Shown: positions 1 through 5,416 of the stretch, piece after piece
Position numbering within the stretch: position 1 is the stretch's first letter
How the letters are laid out: each line of letters opens with the position of its first letter
NCBI GenBank assembly: GCA_031261245.1
Contig: JAISKU010000083.1
Span: 1-10,257 of the forward strand
Length of the DNA stretch: 10,257 bases
Origin: Oscillospiraceae bacterium
GTDB taxonomy: Bacteria; Bacillota; Clostridia; Oscillospirales; Oscillospiraceae
Direction: 5' to 3'
Position numbers and translations under genes: made by a program
Notes under the pieces: generated by a model
Database searches by the model: none
The model's input: only the letters and a program-made list of their open reading frames with translations
What the model was told of the DNA's origin: nothing

Positions 1-969
1 GAGACGGCGGTGGCGGTGACGCGCGACGGGCGCGAGGTGCTGTCCGACGAGATATTTTCGCAGGCGGACAAGTTCGCGCTGTACGGCGGCGTCGTGCCGG
101 AAATCGCGTCGCGCAACCACCTCGCGGCGATTTCGCAGCTCACGGACGCGGCGATTGCAAAGGCGGGAATCGCGCGGAGCGACATTGACGCCGTGGCGGT
201 GACATACGCGCCGGGACTGATCGGTGCGCTGCTCGTCGGGCTGAATTTCGCGAAAGGCGTCGCGCTGTCGCTCGGCGTGCCGCTCATTCCGGTGCACCAC
301 CTGCGCGGTCACATCGCGGCGAATTACATAGCGTTTCCGGAGCTTGAGCCGCCGTTTCTCGCGGTGATCGTGTCGGGCGGGAACAGCGTGATTGCGGACG
401 TGCGTGGGTACACGGACATCGCGGTAATCGGCTCCACGCGCGACGACGCTGCGGGGGAGTGCTTCGACAAGGCGGCGCGGGTGCTCGGGTTGCCGTATCC
501 GGGCGGGAAACCCTTAGACGATTTGGCCAAAACGGGCGACGACGCGGCGTACAGACTGCCGCGACCGGTGGTGGACGGCGCGCCGTTCGACATGTCGTTC
601 TCGGGGCTGAAAACCGCGGTCGTGAACATCGCGCACAACGCGGATCAGAAGGGCGAGACGCTGAATAAAGCCGACCTCGCGGCGTCGTTCACGGCGGCGG
701 TGTCGGACATTCTCGTGACGCGCGTCATGGAGGCGGCGGAAAAGCTGGGCTACGACAAAATTGTGGCGGCGGGCGGCGTCGCGGCAAACTCGCGCATACG
801 CGCGGACTTGCAAAAAGCCGCCGAGAGGGCGGGCAGGGCGCTCTATCTCCCGCCGCTGTCGCTGTGCGGGGACAACGCGGCGATGATAGGCGCTCAGGGG
901 TACTACGAGTACCTCGCGGGGGCGCGCGGCGGGATGGATTTGAACGCGTACGCGACGCTGGAGGTGTAG
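1..969 (+). CDS. tsaD: TsaD, tRNA N6-adenosine threonylcarbamoyltransferase (5' end outside window)
   Basis: TsaD transfers the threonylcarbamoyl group from threonylcarbamoyl-AMP to A37 of ANN-decoding tRNAs, in the cytoplasm together with TsaB and TsaE. The frame is open from base 1 (reading ETAVAVTRDGREVLS), so only about ten N-terminal residues of the usual ESSCDET start are missing; an internal GTG at 10 is not the real start. Family marks seen: YGGVVPEIASRNH at about residues 29-41, the metal-binding HxxxH (HLRGH, bases 298-312), GECFDKAARVLGLPYPGG, FSGLKTAV, VAAGGVAANSRIR and the C-terminal CGDNAAMIG with the third metal ligand. The nucleotide-binding loop reads VSGGNS rather than the common bacterial VSGGHT; Asn at this place is also usual in archaeal and eukaryotic Kae1. 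The gene ends 13 bases before the next promoter, with no clear terminator of its own. The assignment is secure. Confidence 0.97.
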   Translation, partial: ETAVAVTRDGREVLSDEIFSQADKFALYGGVVPEIASRNHLAAISQLTDAAIAKAGIARSDIDAVAVTYAPGLIGALLVGLNFAKGVALSLGVPLIPVHHLRGHIAANYIAFPELEPPFLAVIVSGGNSVIADVRGYTDIAVIGSTRDDAAGECFDKAARVLGLPYPGGKPLDDLAKTGDDAAYRLPRPVVDGAPFDMSFSGLKTAVVNIAHNADQKGETLNKADLAASFTAAVSDILVTRVMEAAEKLGYDKIVAAGGVAANSRIRADLQKAAERAGRALYLPPLSLCGDNAAMIGAQGYYEYLAGARGGMDLNAYATLEV

Positions 970-982
970 TGGGAGATCCCTG

Positions 983-1011
983 TTGACATTTGCCAAAAAG
1001 TATGGTAATAT
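983..1011 (+). promoter_or_regulatory. Sigma-A type promoter upstream of leader RNA and GNAT gene
   Basis: TTGACA (983-988), a 17-base spacer and TAATAT (1006-1011), followed by AT-rich sequence in an otherwise GC-rich region. Transcription would start near 1018. It begins 13 bases after the tsaD stop codon. Confidence 0.8.
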
Positions 1012-1100
1012 AAATTTACTGTGTAGGGAGCAGCCGCTGATTGCGGCAGTCCGATTGGACAGCTGCCCTCAAAACTTACGCGAGAAAGGATGTGGACATT

Positions 1101-1148
1101 ATGAAACATTTTAACAATCTGACAATAGTGTCTGCGCCTTTACGGTAG
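1101..1148 (+). CDS. Putative 15-residue leader peptide
   Basis: The ORF encodes MKHFNNLTIVSAPLR and then TAG. A Shine-Dalgarno-like AAAGGA (1085-1090) lies 10 bases before the ATG, which is a good spacing. The ORF lies between the 5' three-way junction and the terminator hairpin of the same leader. A 6-bp hairpin, TTTACG (1139-1144) with CGTAAA (1159-1164), covers its last codons, so a ribosome paused near the end would disturb the structure next to the terminator. The position and the hydrophobic run ending in Pro-Leu-Arg recall leader peptides that sense translation inhibitors ahead of resistance genes. That reading is inference from layout; the peptide was not recognised as a known one. 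An ORF this short could also arise by chance. Confidence 0.5.
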   Translation: MKHFNNLTIVSAPLR

Positions 1149-1165
1149 CTTTTGCTTTCGTAAAT

Positions 1166-1203
1166 ATCGGCAGTCCTGAGTTGTCAGGGCTGCCGATTTT
1201 ATT
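1166..1203 (+). terminator. Intrinsic terminator / attenuator ahead of GNAT gene
   Basis: A 14-bp stem (1166-1179 with 1184-1197, a single G-U pair, loop GTTG) is followed by TTTTATTT. It lies upstream of the acetyltransferase start, so it either ends a small RNA or controls read-through into the gene. Confidence 0.85.
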
Positions 1204-1221
1204 TATGAAAGAGGTAATTCA

Positions 1222-1704
1222 ATGAAAAAATTCAAATACTCACAGCTGTCACAGGACGGCGACGCCGACACAAAAAGCGGAATTTGCCGCGGGATTCTGG
1301 ACGCCTTGCCGGATTGGTTCGAGCTACAGGACGGCATTGACCATTACTGCGAGGCGGTGCGCTCCGAGCCGTTTTGGGCGGTTTATGACGGCGACAGCGC
1401 GGTCGGTTTTATCGCGCTCAAGGAGCACAACGCGTACACTGCGGAGATTGACGTGATGGCGATCTTGCCGGAATATCACCGCTTGGGAATCGGCAAACGG
1501 CTCACGGAAGCGGTTTCGGAATACTGCCGCGAGCGCGGGCGGTCGGTGCTGATACTGAAAACGCTTGATTACTCGTCGCCGGACGAGTATTACGCTCGGA
1601 CGCGGGAGTTCTATCTGGCTATGGGCTTTCTGCCGCTACAGGTGCTTGACGGCTACTGGAACGAGAATAATCCCTGCCTGTTAATGGGGAAATGGCTGGG
1701 GTAG
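1222..1704 (+). CDS. GNAT family N-acetyltransferase
   Basis: This is a 160-residue GCN5-related acetyltransferase, which moves an acetyl group from acetyl-CoA to an amine; it is cytoplasmic. The CoA-binding motif A is clear: beta strand IDVMAILPEYHR followed by RLGIGKRL (R87-L-G-I-G91). The later YYARTREFYLAMGF (about 124-136) is the typical motif B/C region, with Tyr124 and Tyr131 as possible catalytic acids. The length is that of a single-domain GNAT. The start is fixed by AGAGG (1210-1214), 7 bases before the ATG. The substrate cannot be read from the sequence. The leader with attenuator and short ORF hints at induction by a translation inhibitor, which would suit an antibiotic-modifying enzyme, but a housekeeping amine substrate is equally compatible with the protein alone. 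It is transcribed away from tsaD's end and converges on the DUF2149-like gene. Confidence 0.92.
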   Translation: MKKFKYSQLSQDGDADTKSGICRGILDALPDWFELQDGIDHYCEAVRSEPFWAVYDGDSAVGFIALKEHNAYTAEIDVMAILPEYHRLGIGKRLTEAVSEYCRERGRSVLILKTLDYSSPDEYYARTREFYLAMGFLPLQVLDGYWNENNPCLLMGKWLG

Positions 1705-1722
1705 CGCGGCTGCCCGCCACAA

Positions 1723-1760
1723 AAAATGCGCCATGCTTTGCGGCATGGCGCATTTTATTT
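1723..1760. terminator. Bidirectional intrinsic terminator between convergent genes
   Basis: A perfect 14-bp stem (1723-1736 with 1743-1756, loop TTTGCG) has an A-run on its left and a T-run on its right, so it can stop transcription in both directions. It serves the GNAT gene (+), which ends at 1704, and the four-gene operon (-), which ends at 1768. Confidence 0.92.
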
Positions 1761-1767
1761 TGTGCTG

Positions 1768-2112
1768 TCAGCCTATGTTTTCGTTGACGATGTAGTATTT
1801 CCCCGAAGCTTCGTCGTAGTAGACGGTGCCGAGGCGCTGCATACTCTCGTCGTCAACCGGCGCGGCGTCGTCCTCGACCGCCTCGAGGTTCTCCTCCTCA
1901 ATAACAAGCGCGTTTTCCGTGTCCACGGAGCTCTGCGAATCGTCCTTGTACGCCCACGAGCCGATGTCTATCTTCATGTTCACGACGAGCGCGAGCATGA
2001 TGCCGACGGCGAGGCAGAGCATCACGTCGGCGAGGTTGGCGACGCCGTCCATCGGGTTGTATGTCTCCTCCTCGCTTCTGGAGGTGAGCCTCCTGTTCAT
2101 CAAGCTTTTCAT
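1768..2112 (-). CDS. Small ExbD-like (DUF2149-type) membrane protein
   Basis: A 114-residue protein with a short basic cytoplasmic N-terminus (MNRRLTSR), one membrane helix at about 26-46 (NLADVMLCLAVGIMLALVVN) and an acidic extracytoplasmic tail of about 65 residues that ends in YYDEASGKYYIVNENIG. The NPMDGVANLADVML segment places an Asp (D29) at the start of the helix, as in ExbD/TolR, where this residue carries protons for the ExbB/TolQ channel. The overall form fits the DUF2149 family, which is found next to ExbB-like genes. The ATG overlaps the stop of the upstream ExbB-like gene in an ATGA, so the two are translationally coupled and probably made in fixed ratio. It lacks the usual periplasmic ExbD domain length. 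The pairing is strong; its function here is inferred. Confidence 0.82.
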   Translation of the reverse strand: MKSLMNRRLTSRSEEETYNPMDGVANLADVMLCLAVGIMLALVVNMKIDIGSWAYKDDSQSSVDTENALVIEEENLEAVEDDAAPVDDESMQRLGTVYYDEASGKYYIVNENIG

Positions 2113-2786
2113 TCCGCCTCACGCCCCTTGTCCGTATTGATAATCTCGAGCACGCAGCTCATCAGCACGTCGAGCATGGACATGTAGTCCTTGTACCACG
2201 TCTTGCGCACGGTGGTGATAACCGTCGCGACGGCCGCCGTGATGAGGCCCACTATCGTCGTGTCAAACGCCGTGAGCAGCGAGGTCGAGAGCGCGTAGGT
2301 GTCGCCGCGCCCGAGGGCGATGATCCCCGGGCCGAGCGGTATTAGAGTGCCCAAAAGCCCGAACATGGGGCCGAGGCGCGAGACGAGCTCCGAGAGCTTC
2401 ACTATCATGTCATACGACGCCTGCTCCTGCTCTATCAGACGCACGGCGAGCGCCTCACGCATTGTGGTGTCAAACTCGGGGTGGGCGGTGAGCTCAAGCA
2501 GCGCCGCTTTCTGGCGCTTGAGAAGTCCGCTTTCGGAGATGACGTCAGGCAGGGGCTTTGCGCCGAGCCGGATATCCTCCAGAAGCAGCGGCAGCTTGAC
2601 CTTGAGATGGCGGTGCTCCGTGAAAAGCTCCGCCACGAGCCAGCCGAACAGCGCCACCGCGGCGATTATCAGAAGTATGAGCACCGCGACGCACGGCGCC
2701 TCGAGCTTGCTCGCCACCGCGCGCAGCACGTCGTTTAATTTGAACGTCTCCTCTGTCGCCGTCGTCACGGCCGCCAATATGTTCAT
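2109..2786 (-). CDS. MotA/TolQ/ExbB family proton channel subunit
   Basis: A 225-residue membrane protein of ExbB/TolQ type. Helix 1 is at about 32-54 and is followed by a cytoplasmic domain of about 80 residues. Helix 2 follows at 138-160 with LGPMFGLLGTLIPLGPG, matching the ExbB APLLGLLGTV region. Helix 3 is at 168-192 with TAFDTTIVGLITAAVATVI, matching the TolQ/ExbB AL-TT-GL pattern that lines the proton path. I chose the ATG at 2786 (MNILAAV) because AGGTG lies 7 bases upstream and the stop of the surface protein (2797-2799) then precedes it; an upstream in-frame ATG at 2828 would overlap that gene by 32 bases and add 14 unlikely residues. It presumably forms a proton-motive-force-driven stator with the DUF2149-like partner. 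There is no tolA/tonB or flagellar gene nearby. Confidence 0.9.
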   Translation of the reverse strand: MNILAAVTTATEETFKLNDVLRAVASKLEAPCVAVLILLIIAAVALFGWLVAELFTEHRHLKVKLPLLLEDIRLGAKPLPDVISESGLLKRQKAALLELTAHPEFDTTMREALAVRLIEQEQASYDMIVKLSELVSRLGPMFGLLGTLIPLGPGIIALGRGDTYALSTSLLTAFDTTIVGLITAAVATVITTVRKTWYKDYMSMLDVLMSCVLEIINTDKGREAE

Positions 2787-2796
2787 TTTCACACAC

Positions 2797-4206
2797 CTAC
2801 AACTTTCTTTTGAAGCTAAGTATCTCAAGCCCGAACCCGAGGACGAAAAACACCGCGAGTATGAAAAACACGACGGAGATGAAGCTGTGCCCGTCCCGCG
2901 CGAGAAGAATAAGCTGCTCCGCGTCGCCGTCCATGCCCTCCTTGCGCGAGTTGTCGAGTCCGCCTCCGCCGCCCTCGAGGTAATCGTGGTTCAGCACGCT
3001 GTTGACCCATTCCGCAAACGCCGCCTGTGACACGAAGTCGGAGGAGAGTATGTACACGCCCTTGTTGTTTTCGGAAAACTGCACCTGCTCCGGAGGGTTC
3101 ACGGCGGGGGCGGACGGGGGTTTGACGGAGGGTGGCGCGGTCTGTCCGGAGGACGCGCCGCCGGAGCCGGATCCGCTGCCTGTTCCGCCGCCGGAGCCGC
3201 CGCCACCTGTGCCGGTTCCGCCGCCGGAGGAGCCGACGGGCGGCGGAACCGCGACGACCTCGCCGCCGCTGACCCTGACAGTCGCGGACACGGAGGCGCT
3301 GCCGAAGCTCGCCGTTATCACGGCGTCGCCCTCGCCGTTGACCGTGAGGTTGCCGTATCTGTCCACCGAGACGACGGCGTCGTTATTTGAGCTCCACAGG
3401 AGGTTTTCGCTGACGTATTCGTCCAAAAGGCTGTCCTCGGCGGAGACGTTGACGGTCATCTTGAAATCGCTTCCGACCTTGAGGCTTATATTTGTCTCCT
3501 CGGTGCTCAGTACCGGAGTGCCGGAGAACGTGATGAGGAGCTTGTAGACGTATTTCGCGGCGGAGCTCGTGTTCGCCTCCGACGGGTCGAGCTGTCCGAA
3601 GAAGAGGTGAAAACGCGCGGCGGCGGAGAACATCGTGCTGTCGTAAAGCTGCTCAAACTCGCGGCCGACGCTGTCCCACTCCGTGTAGTCCTCGAGCGCG
3701 AGCATGGGCTCCACCTGAACGGCGCCGTCGTAGACGTCGTCGCCGTAGTAGGGGTAGAGCGCGCCCGTGGCCTCGTTCGCGGCGAGGTTCGGGAAGTAGT
3801 AGCGCGGCAGGTCGAACAGCGACTGCTTTGTGAATGAGCGGTAGGCCCCGACGGTCTGATCCTTTGTGAAGAAGTCAATACGCGAGATTGAGCCGAAATC
3901 AATGCCCGCGTACTCAAGCAAATCGCGTATGTAGAAGCCGCGCGCGGCGACGAGGTAGGTACGGCTGCCGCTGAAGTAGCTGTAGACCATCTCGCGCGTG
4001 GCGAGCGCGCCGCCGAACATGTCGTCGAGCTCCTGCCACGTGAATTTCGCCTTTTCGACGAACTCGTCCTCGTCCCAGCCGAAATATCCGATGGACACGC
4101 TTATCGTGTCCGTGACGGAGCCCGCGGCGCTCGCGCGCGCCGGAAAAAGCCGCGAGGAGGCGGCGACTCCGGCGATTATGCACATACACAAAAGAGCTTT
4201 TTTCAT
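2797..4206 (-). CDS. Membrane-anchored surface protein: molybdopterin-domain-like fold, Ig-like domain, C-terminal helix
   Basis: A 469-residue secreted protein of unknown function. Visible parts in order: signal peptide 1-27 (ARASA-AG cleavage); an N-terminal domain at about 30-230 with RGFYIRDLLEYAGIDFGS and FFTKDQTVGAYRSFTK, which weakly recalls the oxidoreductase molybdopterin-binding (sulfite-oxidase-like) fold but without an evident cofactor cysteine; a bacterial Ig-like (Big_2) domain at about 235-312 (LLWSSNNDAVVSVDRYGNLTV); a Gly/Ser/Pro linker at 320-375; a segment at 376-440; and a membrane helix at about 442-463 before SFKRKL. There is no LPXTG. The ATG overlaps the solute-binding protein stop as ATGA, with AAGGA upstream, so that start is preferred over a longer in-frame extension to 4356 that would lie inside the neighbour and has no signal peptide. 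Its place suggests that it binds or delivers the importer's ligand, or couples to the ExbB-like channel through its helix; this is inference. Confidence 0.8.
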   Translation of the reverse strand: MKKALLCMCIIAGVAASSRLFPARASAAGSVTDTISVSIGYFGWDEDEFVEKAKFTWQELDDMFGGALATREMVYSYFSGSRTYLVAARGFYIRDLLEYAGIDFGSISRIDFFTKDQTVGAYRSFTKQSLFDLPRYYFPNLAANEATGALYPYYGDDVYDGAVQVEPMLALEDYTEWDSVGREFEQLYDSTMFSAAARFHLFFGQLDPSEANTSSAAKYVYKLLITFSGTPVLSTEETNISLKVGSDFKMTVNVSAEDSLLDEYVSENLLWSSNNDAVVSVDRYGNLTVNGEGDAVITASFGSASVSATVRVSGGEVVAVPPPVGSSGGGTGTGGGGSGGGTGSGSGSGGASSGQTAPPSVKPPSAPAVNPPEQVQFSENNKGVYILSSDFVSQAAFAEWVNSVLNHDYLEGGGGGLDNSRKEGMDGDAEQLILLARDGHSFISVVFFILAVFFVLGFGLEILSFKRKL

Positions 4207-5285
4207 TGTAAATCCTTCAGGGTTGAATTCGCGAGCATCGCCCGCGCCTCGTCGCCGGTGAGCTCGTAGCCCCAGAACAGGCGGTAGATTTTCTGCGCGA
4301 CCTCGACCATGTCGTAGTCGTACAGCGCGGGGTAAACGAGGTTGCCTAGCCACCACACGCCGAGAATCATGTTCACCGACGGCGGGCCGGACATCCAGTT
4401 GTACGGCAGACCCGGAATCTCATAGTAATCGCCTGTCTTGATAGCCGGCAGCTGCGCCCACGCGGCCATGTCGGCGACCTTGCCGTATATGCTGGCGGGG
4501 GCGAAGATGATGATCTCGGGGGCGAAATTGTAGAGCTGCTCCATGTCTATCGTGTTGCCGCCGCCGGCGTTGCTTATATCCTCCACGACGACGGCGTTTT
4601 TGATGTTGAGGATATCGAGCACCTGCGCCTGCACGGAGCCGGAGGCGTTTGTGTTCAGCCCCGAGGTGCCGGAGGTGAACATGACGGTTTTCACGTCGCC
4701 GTCGGCGAGCTTCGCCGAGTTTCCGGCGGCCATGGACATGGTCTCATCGATAAAATCGGCGAGCGTCTCCGCCCGCGCCCGCAGGTCGAACAGCTCCCCG
4801 AGCGTGCGGTAGGCGGCGGACATGTGGTTCAAATCGGCCTCGACAAAAACGGTGGCGATGCCCGTCGTCTTTTGCAGAGAGTCCATGTCGGAGGCGATGC
4901 TGTCCTTGCGGTCGCCGAGGTCGATGATAATCTGCGGCGCGGCGTCAATCAGCGACTCAAGGTTTATCGTGCTCTTGCTGCCGTAGAGCTGACCCGTGGT
5001 GGGCAGATTCAGCAGGTTTTCGGGAAGATATTTGTACTGCGAGCTCGACGGCGTGCCGCTTACGCAGACCATGTACTCCGGGCAGAGTATGGACAGGAGC
5101 ATAGTCGCGACCTGACCGCTCGGCGCGACGCGCGTGATATCGCGCGGGAGCTCCACGCGGCGTCCGGCGCTGTCCGTGAACTGATATGTCTCGACGCCCT
5201 CGCCGTATTTGACCGGTGAGCCGCACGCGGCGAGCGCGAGCAGTAACGCGAGGGCGAGGATAAGGGCGGTGACGCGCAAACGCAT
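4203..5285 (-). CDS. ABC importer solute-binding lipoprotein, iron-siderophore/heme/cobalamin class
   Basis: A 360-residue class III (helical-backbone, Peripla_BP_2) binding protein. The signal peptide ends in the lipobox LAAC with the lipid-modified Cys21, so the protein is tethered to the outer face of the membrane. After it come FTDSAGRRVELPRDITRVAPSG, the usual first strand of this family, and LIDAAPQIIIDLGD and YNFAPEIIIFAP, the paired strands of the two lobes. The C-terminal GLPYNWMSGPPSVNMILGVWWLGNLVYP is common in iron/cobalamin-type binding proteins of anaerobes. The ATG at 5285 has GAGG 9 bases upstream and a promoter at 5310-5339. The cognate permease and ATPase lie on the opposite strand across the promoter region. 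The ligand (siderophore, heme, cobalamin or another metal chelate) cannot be decided from sequence. Confidence 0.93.
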   Translation of the reverse strand: MRLRVTALILALALLLALAACGSPVKYGEGVETYQFTDSAGRRVELPRDITRVAPSGQVATMLLSILCPEYMVCVSGTPSSSQYKYLPENLLNLPTTGQLYGSKSTINLESLIDAAPQIIIDLGDRKDSIASDMDSLQKTTGIATVFVEADLNHMSAAYRTLGELFDLRARAETLADFIDETMSMAAGNSAKLADGDVKTVMFTSGTSGLNTNASGSVQAQVLDILNIKNAVVVEDISNAGGGNTIDMEQLYNFAPEIIIFAPASIYGKVADMAAWAQLPAIKTGDYYEIPGLPYNWMSGPPSVNMILGVWWLGNLVYPALYDYDMVEVAQKIYRLFWGYELTGDEARAMLANSTLKDLQ

Positions 5286-5307
5286 AAAATCAACCTCATA
5301 AATAAAA

Positions 5308-5324
5308 AAATTGTATCACAATTT
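5308..5324. promoter_or_regulatory. Perfect inverted repeat, candidate operator
   Basis: AAATTGT-ATC-ACAATTT is a perfect 7-3-7 palindrome that covers the -10 element of the leftward promoter. A regulator bound here would block the binding-protein operon. It does not match the classical Fur or DtxR box by eye; the regulator is unknown. Confidence 0.5.
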
Positions 5325-5339
5325 ATTCCGGCTTGTCAA
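5310..5339 (-). promoter_or_regulatory. Promoter for solute-binding protein / ExbB-like operon
   Basis: On the minus strand, TTGACA (5339-5334), an 18-base spacer and TACAAT (5315-5310). It lies 25 bases before the ATG of the binding protein, so the leader is short. Confidence 0.7.
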
Positions 5340-5364
5340 CTGCGTCAAACATTGTCAAATTTTA

Positions 5365-5393
5365 TTGACTGATTTCGATTGAGGGGATATAAT
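5365..5393 (+). promoter_or_regulatory. Promoter for permease-ATPase operon
   Basis: TTGACT (5365-5370), a 17-base spacer and a perfect TATAAT (5388-5393). Transcription would start near 5400, which gives a leader of about 17 bases. A small inverted repeat, GTCAA 5354-5358 with TTGAC 5365-5369, overlaps the -35 element, and GTCAA recurs at 5335, 5344 and 5354, spaced 9-10 bases. Confidence 0.78.
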
Positions 5394-5416
5394 AGGCAAA
5401 CTTTGGGGGTTTGTGT

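Larger units (their letters stand above)
1018..1205 (+). promoter_or_regulatory. Structured leader with leader peptide and terminator (candidate attenuator)
   Basis: The leader of about 185 bases has three parts. First, a three-way junction: GCAG 1030-1033 with CTGC 1063-1066, hairpin CCGC 1034-1037 with GCGG 1043-1046, and hairpin GTCC 1049-1052 with GGAC 1057-1060. Second, a 15-codon ORF at 1101-1148. Third, an intrinsic terminator at 1166-1203, placed just before the ribosome binding site of the acetyltransferase. The octamer GGCAGTCC occurs in both the 5' domain (1045-1052) and the terminator 5' arm (1169-1176), and CTGCC at 1063-1067 can pair with GGCAG at 1169-1173, so mutually exclusive folds are possible. 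This layout resembles ribosome- or ligand-controlled attenuation. No known riboswitch class was recognised. An independent small RNA is the alternative. Confidence 0.6.

Noticed and set aside
1090..1104. Four-codon ORF ATG TGG ACA TTA TGA as the leader peptide
   Set aside because: The Shine-Dalgarno-like sequence touches its start codon, leaving no spacing. The overlapping 15-codon ORF has correct spacing.
2299..3547. Plus-strand frames of 181-243 codons opposite the ExbB-like and surface-protein genes
   Set aside because: They are Ser/Pro-rich mirror readings of confirmed minus-strand genes, lacking ribosome binding sites and family motifs.
4207..4356. A 50-residue N-terminal extension of the surface protein gene
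   Set aside because: It lies inside the binding-protein gene, is Arg-rich as expected of an out-of-frame reading, and would bury the signal peptide. ATG 4206 has a ribosome binding site and the ATGA overlap.
5308..5324. Rex operator
   Set aside because: Minus-strand TTGTGATACAA shares only the outer TTGTG-like part; the Rex spacing TTGTGA-N6-TCACAA is not met.
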